In this document: positions 24,346-35,717 of the stretch, piece after piece
Layout: the number at the start of each line of letters is the position of its first letter
How positions within the stretch are numbered: position 1 is the stretch's first letter
NCBI RefSeq assembly: GCF_003473485.1
Contig: NC_053042.1
Span: forward strand, 384,501-448,500
From: Medicago truncatula
Taxonomy: Eukaryota > Streptophyta > Magnoliopsida > Fabales > Fabaceae
DNA length: 64,000 nt
Reading direction: 5' to 3'
Translations under genes and position numbers: made by a program
Notes under the pieces: model-generated
What the model was told of the DNA's origin: nothing
The model's input: only the letters and a program-made list of their open reading frames with translations
Databases searched by the model: none

Positions 24346-24489
24346 TATATAGTGGCAGAAAACTTGATACAATTTATAATGCATGCCAAAATTAAATACG
24401 GAAACATAACCTATCTGTTTAAGGGTCAGTGCTTTTAAACTTTGATAAAGTATTCATATTGACACACGTTTTAAGACATATTTTCAAGA

Positions 24490-24654
24490 CTATGAAGCAC
24501 GGAGACCGGACATGACACGGCGACCAAAACTCCGACAAAGATAATAATTTGAGAAAATGACATGATTTAGTTTAATCATATGTGTCGGTGTTGAACACCG
24601 ACTCGTATCCAAGTCCGGGACACACTTAATCAGAGAAGTGTCCGTGCCTCATAG
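24490..24654. mobile_element. hAT-like MITE, second copy
   Basis: 165 bp, starting ctatgaagcacgg and ending ccgtgcctcatag, an inverted repeat with one mismatch. It is flanked by the perfect 8-bp duplication tttcaaga (24482-24489 and 24655-24662). Same family as 2511-2662 and 50181-50325. Confidence 0.8.
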
Positions 24655-25099
24655 TTTCAAGATTTGAATGATTATATATTGTCAAATGTTTAACACCGTT
24701 CTAGTCCAACTGACAATTCCAATATTGCTAGACTGAACACATTCACCCGAGTTACAACCTGGAACATCACAGTTGTGTGTGTGAGTTTTAGTAGTGTTGG
24801 CCATTTCATCTATAGACAAAACAAAAATAAAAGTGTTTAAAACTTGCATCCAATGATATTTCACCATATTATAGTTACCAGAAGGCCAAAATTTCTAGTT
24901 CTGACTTCTCTATAGGTTTCTCTCCTTGGCAGCCATCATTTCGCTCTCTAGAAATTTGGATCCCTTCTCCCTTCACCATGGAGAAGAACGTCTATATTGT
25001 TGGAAAAGGAGAAGGTGTTATGTGAGATTTTGAGAGGAATTGCGGGAAAATCATATTACGAATCATCGTTCTAGGATACCGGAAGAAAGAAGCAAAAGA

Positions 25100-25862
25100 T
25101 GACGGAAGCGTCAAAGAAACCTTTTCTGGTGAGCAGTTACTCAATATTGCATCATTGCAGCAAGATGCTAAAGCTACCTAGTAAGCAGATTTGGTGAATT
25201 ATTTAGCAAGTGGCATCATCCCACCTGATATGAATTATCAGCAAAAGAGAAACTACTTCAACAACACTAAAACGTATTATTGGGATGAACCATAGTCACA
25301 TGATTCGTAATTCGCTTTGGTATGTGGTACTGGTACGGGTTCGCGACATAAGAAAATTTGGCAAGTCAGTTCTTAGTAGTAGTACCAATTGAGTATAGTG
25401 TAAGCTATTACGAACAGACGTGCACCGAAGCTCCATACCCCGGTATGTACTGAATTTTTCTCATGTCACATACCGCGAACCCGTACCTATATCATGTACC
25501 AAAACAAGTTCCGAATTATGTGACTATGATATCAAGCATACAAGAAATACAACAGAAAGACATCCTTGAAGTAAGAGTTATTTGATACATGGGGGATTTA
25601 CTTCATGAGTGTCTTCCCACAATCAAATGGGAGCTCTTATATATCTGAATAGATTGTGACAGTGGCAATCCCCACAAATGATGCAATAGTAGTTATCAAA
25701 TTCATTTTAAAACTATTTTCACTAGGTTTGATACCTCTAGAGCCATCATTAGTGATGAAGGCATTCACTTTTGCTGTAAACAGTAAGAAAATATCTTATC
25801 TAAATATGTGTCAACACAAAATTGTTACTGTCTACCATCCACAAACAAGTGTTGAATGGTGA
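25100..25862 (+). mobile_element. Ty3/gypsy retrotransposon pol fossil
   Basis: Before the nested insertion the translation reads ADLVNYLASGIIPPDMNYQQ and then YYWDEP, the spacer before the integrase zinc finger in plant gypsy pol proteins. After it come VAIPTNDAIVVIKFILK, a frameshifted SDEGIHFC and VYHPQTS, all from the integrase core. The zinc-finger part between them is largely missing. Stops and frameshifts show long decay. Confidence 0.8.
25291..25528. mobile_element. Foldback element nested in the gypsy fossil
   Basis: The left arm catagtcacatgattcgtaa and the right arm (cgaattatgtgactatg) are inverse to each other, and matching inner blocks (gtacgggttcgcg and cgcgaacccgtac) extend the pairing to about 70 bases per arm. 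It lies exactly between the WDEP part and the rest of the integrase. A TA flanks both inner ends, compatible with a Tc1/mariner-type insertion, but the target duplication is not certain. Confidence 0.7.
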
Positions 25863-26377
25863 AATTAATATCATGGGACACAAGTGTTGATCATTTTTCC
25901 AGTAGGTGTCAACTGAAAATCTATATAGTCCATATCTACCACACCTTATATTGGCTAATACATCAGCACATCTACTTGCTTCTCTAAATCTAACATTTCA
26001 ATTTAGAGAAAGAAAATGCTTAATCTTATGCATGATGAGTCGCTCTATAGAATTTTAAGTCGTGAAATAAGTGTTCGATTAGAAATTTAATTAGTCTCGT
26101 AGTCAATCCAAAAAGCCAAATCCAAAAAGCCAAAGCTTTTAGAGATGCTCTACAAATCTACTTTACTATGTTTTTGTATTTCTTTATGATTGACTAAATT
26201 AATTAAATATTGTTAAAAAAAACTAAATTCATTAATAAATAAAAAGTACGAATTTGTTTTGGATGGAACCTATGTTTGTATTAGTGGGTGATGATCTCAT
26301 TACCCTCTTGTTCGCTACAATTACAAGTAAAACTCGTTTGGAGTGAAATCGTCATGTTTGAGAAGACTTAGAAATCG

Positions 26378-26601
26378 ATGGATCTTTCAAATAAGAAGGT
26401 TAGAAATTGTATACCTACAGGGATATATTCTTCGTAAAAGAAGATGAAGAAGAAGTAGCCAAGTGTGATTTAGTTACCCAAGCAATTTAAGAGCTTGGCA
26501 TTAAAAGGATGTTCATTTGCTGTCAAATAGTTAGCTATAAGAAAAGTCTTCTTTCAATTGCAGAATAAATAATTTATTATTTTCTTGCTTAGGGTTTATG
26601 A
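26378..26601 (+). pseudogene. F-box gene stub, copy 3, with the centre deleted
   Basis: The leader and first 13 codons match the paralogs (ATG at 26378, then LSNKKVRNCIP). The sequence then jumps at about 26417 to the last 60 codons (gatatattcttcgtaaaag, SKEDNE-like region, LGIKG region, end near 26601). About 1 kb, including the whole F-box and FBA core, is missing. The frame stops after 19 codons. The 3' flank (to about 26740) is also homologous to the other copies. Confidence 0.85.
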
Positions 26602-27519
26602 TATGGATTTTACTCTTGTATACAATGGAATGGTCAATTATTGATATGATAATTAGTATCAGTGTGAGACAAATTATGATACATTAGATAATATGAATCT
26701 AATATATATTTTGAAGATTCACTCTCTCTTTACATGCAAATAATCTGAATGGCCTTCCCTTCAATTTTACATAGAAATAACTTATATTTGGAAGTTTTAA
26801 TAATCTTTGTTGAACTTCATTACATTCTGATTGAAAAAGACACTCCGCTGTGTTGTTTTAATACAGAATTTGTAATGCAAAACAAACATCTTATGCTTGT
26901 ATTTAAAATCATGAAGATATAAGTGGATCTTTTATATTTGTTGGTCGTGCAAACCATGAGCATTGCTAATGGAAATCAGAATTATCAGACATGGTGAAGT
27001 AGAAAATTAGTCCACAAATATTTGAGTTCACTTGTGAATTGCTGATGAGATATAAGTTATCTCTTATTTTTTACTTTCCATTCAGCTTTACAAATTTCAC
27101 ACCTCCACTCCATGTTTTCTCCAATACTCCAATTCTATCTAAGAGGACCAAATGTAAATGTGTCAAAAATACCACTCATGAGAAAGAATACATTGATATT
27201 GGTTTTGTTGTAATGATTATTGATTTTTTGTAGAAAAGTTCGGCAAAATAAAGTGAAAAATAAATTAATTCAACAGCTAGAATTACAATCACAACAAGTA
27301 TCAAAACTTGCTCATATGCCAACTTCACTAATTTTTTCTGCATGTCAATGGCAATTGCTAAAGCAATTTAAGAAGAGAGACAACCAACATAATCTGGTGA
27401 TCATATGACTAGTGTTGAGAAATAGTGGCTATAGCAGCATTACAGCACTGTAGCATAGCGGAATCTAACATGTTATTGTTCCGCAATACGCTATTTAGTA
27501 CAAAGTGCTTCAAATAGTG

Positions 27520-27775
27520 ACCATAGCACTGCTGTAGCACTATAGGATAGCAAAATTTGAACAAACTGTTATTCTCCGCTATCAGCAATTGACAAGATTG
27601 TGTATGACTCGATGTCAAATGCAACTCAACTCTGACGTTAGAAAATTGCATGTTGAGTATATGGAAGCTGCTGCTGCATTAACAGCTAACTCTTTCTCCG
27701 AGATGTCTATTTGTGATGATCTGCACAATAAAAATTATCAAAATTGTGACCAAGGCTTCGCACAGCAGAAATAAC
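27520..27775 (+). pseudogene. Exon-like segment duplicated from 24 kb, origin unknown
   Basis: An open frame (27589-27774) contains the phrases TRLCMTRCQMQLNSDVRK and YMEAAAALTANSFSEM. Its homologue at 24180-24345 has lost the frame, and the coding-like look suggests a captured exon from a gene elsewhere. I could not name the family. The preceding 27415-27590 is a ctatag-rich MITE remnant. Confidence 0.4.
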
Positions 27776-27906
27776 ATTTATATATTGGAAGAAAATTCTA
27801 TGCAATTTAAACTTTGAGAAAGTATTCATAATGACAAAAACTTTGTCTCATCCGACCACTATCTATGTTTGATTTTCAATCTGCTTTGTCCTCTTCTCCT
27901 TCATCT

Positions 27907-28044
27907 TTTTTTTTTTTTAAACAGCAAATTTTATTAACCACCACGTCCCTGCTCAAGACGAACAGAGACGGATGAAACAGAGAATACAAAGTAAAGGCGC
28001 CGTATATAGGCAGAACACCTGAAAATAAACACCCTCCAAAAACA
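27907..28044 (-). mobile_element. 5'-truncated LINE tail with 11-bp target duplication
   Basis: The 11-mer ctccttcatct occurs at 27896-27906 and 28045-28055. The insert begins with a T run followed by cagcaaattttattaa. On the - strand this is the 3' end ttaataaaatttgctg plus poly-A, nearly the same 3' end as the L1 fragment at 57085 (agaataaaatttgccg). It is about 138 bp, so only the tail was copied. Confidence 0.75.
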
Positions 28045-28189
28045 CTCCTTCATCTAATCTCTATTCTCCGCTTCGCATCCTCTCATTCTTTAGATCTGTT
28101 TCTAAATCTTCCTCTGCAAATGTGTTGATTTAAACAGTTTCCAACAGCCTTAAATTGAATACTGAGATTTTGTTTAAAGAAATTAAAGG

Positions 28190-28360
28190 AAAAAATCGAG
28201 ACTGTCCGGTTTTAACAAACCGCGACCGGTTCGCCGGTTTTTCCAGTTATCACCAGTTCATACTGGTTTTTCCAGTTGTCCCACCAGTTCTTAAGACCAG
28301 CAGTTCTGCATGGGTGTCCGGACCGGGACTTGGTCCGGTCCGGTTTTAAAAACATTGGTC
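28190..28360. repeat. ccggtt-rich repeat (also at 23900-24090)
   Basis: Dense ccggttt and accagtt phrases end in ccggttttaaaaacattgg. A similar end (ggttttggaaacattgg) closes a diverged block near 24080, and 23920 has the inverse start. This looks like a dispersed MITE; limits are uncertain. Confidence 0.4.
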
Positions 28361-28499
28361 GCACATAAAAAGGTGGGACCCACATTGATTTCATCAAATA
28401 AGAGTGAGTGTTGGAAAGAGAGAGTTCTTAGCACTTCTCAATCCTACAATTATAAGTTTATAACCCAGCACAAATAACAGAGCAAAACAAATTTACGTC

Positions 28500-29600
28500 C
28501 CAACAGCAAATAATCTAGTCCATCGTGTCAACTACCTATGCCTTATCATACTAGGTAGAGTAGGCTACATAGATCAAATGGCGCCATAATATTCTCTCAC
28601 AACTCATATCTATAGCCAAATCATTGAACTCTAGTCGTTCTTAACGATTTCCCCTATATACTTGAATTATATGGATTACATCTCTCTCTATTTCTCCCTC
28701 ACTTTGGACAATTAACTCGAGATGTTGAATCCAAGCTATGGTATGATATGGTCTCCAATTTTCACATCTAATCCAGTACTACTTCTACTTTTAATAACCT
28801 ACATCCCATATGAATCGTCTTACTTCTACTCAAACGAAAGTCATATGCTTCTAAAGTTTATTTCCAAATCTCTATCCTCTTGTTGATTTCCTCTATCAAC
28901 TCAATATGTACAACTAAATCATCACCTACAAAATACATGTATTGCAGTGCTGACTCTTGAATGTGCTCCATAATAAGTACATCAAGACAAAGGTAAAAAG
29001 CTAGGAGCTTTTCCACCAAATAAAAAGCTAGGAGCTTAGAGTTGAGGCTTTGGCGTATCCCATTAATTGTTGAGAAACCTTATAGCTCGGATAAGTTGCC
29101 ATCCCTTCGTACATATCCTTGATATCATGAACCTCTAATACTTGTAAAATACCCCCTAAAGAAAAAGGAAGCTAGAAGAATAATTTGTGATCACTACATA
29201 GTGTGTTGTTTCCTGATGTAGTGTGATGCAGCCATTGTGTCCACTACATTGCGCCCTGTGATGTGGTTTTACTGTGATTTACAATCATCGGAAATTGCAG
29301 ACTGATGCAGGTGCAGACACTGCAGCAACCTCAATATTGCGGCCACATCATGTGATGTGGACCGCAAGGCAATCCAAACATCTTTCATTTACAAGGCTTT
29401 CAACAAAACCTCTCTTGGCACTCTCCCTATCATTAGTCTTCTAGTAAAATCAACGAAAACTATGTGTATGTCTTTTATCCCTTCAATATTGCTCTATCAC
29501 TTGTGTAAGTTCACAGACCTAAAGGATACATATTTTCATCACTTAATGTGACGAAGCAATCTGCTCTAAAATCCCTCTAACATTGGATTGATTGGTTAAA
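28500..29600 (-). mobile_element. RTE-type LINE reverse-transcriptase fossil
   Basis: On the - strand, in order: VCELTQVIEQY, VPREVLLKAL, EVHDIKDMYEGMAT, YFVGDDLVVHIE (a degraded form of the FADD catalytic motif), EEINKRIEIWK and FRLSRSKT. This order and wording fit the plant RTE clade, distinct from the L1 fossils elsewhere in the window. Frames shift several times. A non-coding block at about 29175-29345, with cactacat motifs at its ends, splits the RT between KAL and EVHD and is probably a later insertion. Confidence 0.75.
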
Positions 29601-29926
29601 ATAAATTTCAGGAACTTCTACACATCAGTCTGTCTTCTCTTACCATTTAAGACCTGCTAAGTACTCCTATTTTCTTCTTATCCCTTTAAAATATAAGTAC
29701 TATCACAATTTAACTGTTGCAAAATTGTAAATATAAGACCATCTAAGAATTAAACAGCTTTAGTTTGAGAAAATTTTGATTATCTACAATCTGAATTCAC
29801 ATTAAGCGGTTATCTTAACTTTATATTATATATGTAAGTGTTCTAATTTAAAGACTTCAAATCTACCGAACAGTCCCAACATCATAAAATCAATAATATG
29901 TATTCTTACATTAGGCAAGTTAAAAT

Positions 29927-32900
29927 TTACCTGGAGTGGTTTTCTGAAGTTGCCAACTGTGGTAAACCATAACCCTTGCTCCAGTTTATATGTTGCACGC
30001 CCTGATCACATAGCAATTGCTTTTCTTTTATTTGATTCAACCAACTTTCCTGAAATTATGAACAATACAAGTCCAGATTTAGACAAAGAGAAAGGGCACC
30101 AACTTCATTCATGGTAATTGTATATTACAGATCACTGTAATAAGCCGAGTAACTTGGTACTTTCCTAGGTATTCAATTTCACCATGGACACCTCTTGTAT
30201 CCACCCTTACCAAAGAAAGGAAATAGTTCTAGAAAATCTAAATAAACAAAATCTTAAGCAATGCATATATGTACCTTAGCATGTCCAAACTTGTTTAAGT
30301 ATAACTATCAATCCTATGAAGACATGCATTCAACTTGAGTTTTGGTTTTATTTTCAGTTGACATGTTGCTATTAATAATTACAAATCTATTACTTAGTTT
30401 TTATTCTATTTCCTCAAAACTTTTGTAAGGGAAAAAAACAAGAATATATCTTCATTGTTTCCTTGCTAAAACTTCAAAAACAGAAACAGAATAAAAACAA
30501 AGTGATGCTGAAACTATTTCCATGTGTCAGATCATACCCCTTTATACTTTCACATACATCATGGCATAGATTGACCTAAAGGAAACCTACAATAAGCCTC
30601 AAGACCATGACAAAATATTCGTGTTTTAGAACTCACAAGTTGCTTTTCCTCTTCAATAAGTGCTTCATCCATATGATCAAACAACGCAGTCCATCTTGCC
30701 TGATGCAACTCTGCTATTTTACTAGTGGGAAGTCCCTCAGGAAATTTCATGCCACAAGGATCATAATTCTGGTCAGCTCCAAATTCCTTCGACATAAGGA
30801 AAGGCAACTCAGTAGTGATTACAGATCGAACTCTCCTCCTACTGCGACGCAAAGCTGTAAATGTAGAAAAAAGTACAAAAACCACATGTAAGCATTTTCT
30901 TATCTAAAACCCGTTAAAAAACTTCAAAAGAAAAATAAATATGGCATTACCCGCAAGACGCCCTTTGATGTCTTGATGTAGAAGCTCCAACCATTGAGAA
31001 GCAACAGTAGCAGCTGAAAAAAAAGAAGTATTTGTATGAGTAAAGGCTCAAGAAGCATCCATCAGCAAAGGCTCAATAAGCTTCAATATCGGCTAAAGAA
31101 ATTTTTTATTTTAGATCCCAGTTCTTATACATATTTGATTTTACAAGCTGAAACATGGATACCCTAGACAACTTTTTATGGTACCCATTAGATGACATCT
31201 ATACTAGCCTAACGTGAAGATTAATTTTGCGCTACATTAGTTCATCCCTAGCTTTCCAACACAACGGTATAAAAGAACCAACCCCTTGTTTTTATTATGC
31301 ATTATTACATTAAGTTTTTGAAAGACAAGAAACATAAGCAAAAGGAAAATGGCTACGAGCCTTTTAGAGAAAGAGATGAAACCGTTGTAACATTTGATGA
31401 TTCTTCATTCGACATATTGGTGGAACTGACTGACGCCTTCATTGAAGATGACAATTTCAGCGATAAAATGTCATCTTCTGTGACATGACTTGCATTTGAT
31501 GCACAATCTTTAAGGCCAGCTTTTTCTACATTGTATGCGTCACGATCATAACCTTTACCCTCCAAAATCCATGAGGACTCGTTCTTTGTCACATGACTCT
31601 TTCGTGCTTGTTCATGATAAAAAGTAGGCTGATGCTTACTCGCATCTTTCACATGTTCTAGGTCCCTCTTGTTAACGCCTGTACTTCCACTCATTCGATG
31701 TGCTGCTTGCCTACTTCCTATGCTCCTATTTTCGTGTTTTTCAGTTACCAGAGATTCAATAATTGTTTGGACCTGTTTTCTATTTCTTACATGATTAATA
31801 ATCCCAGGGTTTAAATCATTCAGTAGTCCACTTGGAGCTGCAATCTTTGTAAACCTGTTGATTTGTTCTCTCTTTGCAAGCTCCATTTTTTGCTCAAGAA
31901 TTTCACTCTTACTTTTCCTCCCGCGTTTCTTTGGCACCGGAATGCCTCCATGAACAGTTGAAGTTGAAATAAAACCATTTCGCTTCATCTCTGTCCATAT
32001 TCTCATTGGATCTCTCTCCTTTGGAGGTTCAGCACTGCTCCCACTCTCAGACAAATCCTTTGACTTAAAATGACCATGTTCTTTGTGAAAATTTGTTGGT
32101 CCCACATTCACGGACCTAGTATCATCTTCTGCGTTGAGATCCACATTAATTCCTCTCGTGTTCACATCACCACCACCAAGTTGTTCTCTTTCCTGCTTTT
32201 CCGACAACAATTCCTTGTCCTTACTGAGTTTCTCACCAAATCCGCTGCTTTTATCCGGATACAAAGAAGGATACCTGGTACCACAAACTTCAGTGTTAAG
32301 ATCCAATACCCTGGGACTACCCGATGTGCTCCTTCCATCTTGCTCTTCTTTTGAAACATTGACGTCCACTGTCAAAGGCACCTTGGTGATTTGTGACATC
32401 TCATTATCACCAAATGACGATTGAACAATGTTTTCTTTCCCAATTGCCTTTTCTGTACCATAAATACAAAAGCATATTATATGTTTGAAATTAAATTAAA
32501 ACCAAGATAAATGTCCAAAATGCATTCAACAATATAGATTAAACAGCCAAATTAGTCTCTAACTGTGTAGGACACTCTCAAATAGATCCCTGACTTTATG
32601 AATATACAAAAAGGTCCTTGACTCTATCAAATTTTATTCATATTAGTCCTTCAAAGAATACAATAATCCAACAATATGAAATACACAAGGTTTATAAGAC
32701 TATAGAAACTGAAATTTTAAACACAATCAAACCAAAATATGAATATCATTTGCATAATACTAAAAGAAAATTTTGAAAATAAATAAATAAAAATACAAAA
32801 TTGAATTTTATTTTACACAAACAAGATTGAATTACCATATGCATGTAAATTTAAACCCAATCCAATAATGAAATTACCTGCAGCAACCACGGATTCAAGA

Positions 32901-33125
32901 TCTTTCATTTTGACACGTTTTCTAAGGGGTTCATGCTTATCTCCCAAGTGGCTATTAACCCTCTTCTCACTCATAACCTAAACCACAAAAAAAAAAAAAT
33001 CAAAACTCAACAAAAAAATTCGATTTTACAGAACAATAACAACACAAGCGTAGAAAAAAACGAACCTTTGAAGCAGATTGGACGGTCAAAATCGATTGCT
33101 GCGATGAATTGCATTCTTCATCCAT
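29927..33125 (-). CDS. Uncharacterised, probably nuclear protein with DLN motifs and basic stretches
   Basis: Exons, 5' to 3': 33066-33125, 32878-32977, 31361-32452, 30951-31013, 30637-30854 and 29931-30049. Read on past 29931 the frame meets TAA at 29927-29929 (ENHSR, stop); if the gtaaat there is a donor, one more exon exists that I did not find. The protein has about 550 residues. It is hydrophilic, with basic runs (LRKRVKMK; PVPKKRGRKSKSE, which resembles an NLS or AT-hook) and two DLN motifs (LDLNTEV, VDLNAED) like DLNxxP EAR repression motifs. The C-terminal part (ATVASQWLELLHQDIKGRL, then RRSRRRVRSVI) looks like the conserved core. I recognise it only as a plant protein of unknown function. 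Exon 3 appears to end at a GC donor. Confidence 0.75.
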
Positions 33126-34017
33126 AAAAGATTGAAATTGGAGAAAGAGAAGAAAGAGAAAAAGGTTTGGATTTTGAAATTAGGGTTTGTGTGAAGTGAA
33201 AATGGATCTCTGTGTGTGAGTGTGTGTTTAAGAGAGAGTGGAAGAGAGAGAAGAATTTGAAATTGAAATTGAATTTTTTTGGGGATAAAGGGAAAAATCG
33301 TAGGCGCGCTTTATTATTGTTTTGTCACGAGACAGATCTATAGGACATAGAAAACGATGTTTTACATTCAATTTCAAATTTATTCAAATTTCACATTCAA
33401 ATCTTTTTGTTTTAGGATTTGAGATTCGGTTACTTTATAGCGGTAAAATCACTATCATTTTGTGTTTATCTCTTTTATAATAATAGAATTATGTTTGCAA
33501 TCAGATTTGAGATTAAAAGTTATGAACTGTAAAATAAAAAAATATGTCGTTTTGTTTTGGTTCGGTTGACATTTAAAATAAAATAAAATTGAAATCAAAC
33601 CAAATCAAAACAATGTAGTTTGGATTGGACCGGTTGATGTGGTTTTTTTCGAGACAATGCAATTTTTTGTTTTAAACATTAAAATCAAGTTAAAAAACTA
33701 AAACACATCTTATTTTTAGCAATGTTTTAAATTTCATCAAACATTACAATTTCGTTTTTACCAACAACATAGACCGAATTAAAAATGCGGACAAAAAGTA
33801 ATCATATACTGTAAGAAATGTAAATGACTAAAATTTTATCGTTCTGTATAAGTTCAAACATTACATGAATACATTTTTAAAATAAAAAAACAAAGAAAAA
33901 ATTTAACGGAGAAAAAGAATATGCCAGTTTATAAATGTTTTCATTGAGTTTTTATGATCATTGGTCTAAGTGACATAGATTTAATTAGTGTTTTTCTTAT
34001 GTTGCAAGTTGGATTGA
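33126..34017. other. Upstream region of the - strand gene, no other gene seen
   Basis: It contains the probable 5' UTR and promoter (GA-rich leader, 33130-33300) of the gene ending at 33125. AT-rich sequence with ggttcggtt phrases from 33560 on looks like repeat DNA. Confidence 0.45.
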
Positions 34018-34175
34018 TTTGGTTTGGCTGGTAAAATAAAAACCGCAAACCGAACCAAACCATGCAATTAAATAAAAAATGATCCAGATAAATTCAAACC
34101 AAATGCAGTTTTTTGTGGTTTCGTTTTGGATTGGTTCGGTTTGCGGTTTTTCTATTGAATTGATTCGGTTTTAAC
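34018..34175. mobile_element. Foldback MITE-like repeat (aaccgcaaaccgaaccaaac)
   Basis: The phrase aaaccgcaaaccgaaccaaa near 34042 and its inverse ttggttcggtttgcggtttt near 34131 face each other about 70 bases apart. A weaker, related block is at 33560-33650. No target duplication was seen. Confidence 0.5.
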
Positions 34176-35540
34176 ACATATAGTTACAATTGCACGTTAT
34201 TATCAATTACATAAACAACACTAAAACGGTTGAGGCTCCGAATTTAGAAAAATCTTACAATTAAAATATGAATAAAGTCACTCCTAAATATATTATTGGT
34301 TGAGTGTTTCGTTGATGGAAATCATATGAAAAACATTTTGCCTAGACATTTTACAATATTCAAATGTGTATGAGTTAAATAATGATCATTATCGAACACC
34401 ATACAATTGCAATACTTTTAAATTGGTCAAATGTATGTCAACCAAATCGCATAAAAGCATTTTTTTTCACTTTCTTTTCATGAGAAACCAAACTTATGGA
34501 CTGAACTGTATGACCAAAGCAATTAGTTATTTGTCATTACAGAACTAATTTGTAACCAAGATAGAACATCAACCCATAATTTTCTGAAAATCAGGCAACC
34601 AAGGAGCAAATTATTAGTTGTTTCATTCAAATTACAACCAACTATATATGAAGGTGATGCTAAATTTTGCATCCCTAATAAATTATGTATGGTGGAAAGA
34701 TTATTGTGTATTAATCTTCAAACAAACAAGGAAATCTTCAAAGTAATCAAAGTGACCTTATATAAATTAGGGTTATTTTTTTATTTATTTTTAACGAAGT
34801 CAAACTAACTCATCAAAATTGACACTAAGAATAATCAAACTTGAAATATTTAGATAAGTAAACTTAAGATTCTAATCTAAGCAACACTGCTAGACCAGTA
34901 AAAATTGAGTTTTTTTTTTATCTTTCTCTTTCATAAAACACATAAAATTACATTTAGATCGATGTCACTTTACTACTTAAAGTTACTACTGAATTTCGGT
35001 GCATGTACCAAAAAAACATAATCTTTTCTTTTAAACATAATATTAGTTTTTTTAGGAATAAACGTAACATTTTTGTTAGCCTTCAGTTTATAGAAAAAAA
35101 GTTTGAGAACCCATAATTGAAAGTTTAGTCAAAAGAGAAATAATGTTTGATCAAAAGTTATTTTTGTCCATATTAAATTTTTGTTTGGCAATGAATTTCA
35201 AAAATATAAAATAGAAGATAACATATAAGGACAAATATCAAAATAATTAAATGTAATTAATAATATGTGTGAAACAATTTTAACTGGTCAATCCATCCTT
35301 TCCTTTATTATAAATTATAAAAGTTAGAGTTGATGAGCTAGCATGTTTTCCCTAATCCGTTGCATTTTTCCCTCCTAAGCATGTAATTGTTGCTAATCTA
35401 ATCTCTCAACCACACACTTAATCACAACTGTTGATTCAAACTTTATTTTCAAACTCCTCGCTTTCTCTCTCATACAGAAACGTCATGATGGCAATTGAAA
35501 ACAATGCTAATCATCCTCATAATGGCAATTGAAAACACAT
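34176..35540. other. AT-rich intergenic DNA
   Basis: No exon, RNA gene or repeat with clear borders was seen. The 60-residue ORF at 34366 has no recognisable content. Confidence 0.45.
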
Positions 35541-35682
35541 ATTAATGATAATCAACTCAGTCAACCACTCCCTTCATCTCAGCCGTAGATCTCATAACCT
35601 TTCATGTATTAACGTTAATCAACTCAGTTAACCACCCCCTGCATCTCAGCCGTAGATCTCATAACCTTCCATGTATATTAAC
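35541..35682 (+). repeat. Two-copy tandem repeat of about 67 bp
   Basis: The unit contains aatcaactcag, catctcagccgtagatctca and taaccttcatgt-like text and starts at 35541 and 35608; a third copy is just begun (attaacg). It directly precedes the RPA-like pseudogene and may be a duplicated 5' leader or promoter piece. Confidence 0.75.
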
Positions 35683-35717
35683 GATTGCATTTCCATTATC
35701 CTCTCATGTCCTCGTAT

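Noticed and set aside
24978-25022. Short ATG frame starting MEKNVYIVGKGEGVM
   Set aside because: It stops after 15 codons, and the gypsy pol fossil follows soon after. There is no evidence for a gene.
29171-29350. Near-palindrome ccacatcatgtgatgtgg as a protein-binding operator
   Set aside because: It is part of a non-coding block that interrupts the RTE fossil, with other inverted motifs around it. A mobile insertion explains it better.
32070-32424. + strand ORFs of 94-96 residues
   Set aside because: They are antisense shadows of exon 3 of the - strand nuclear-protein gene.
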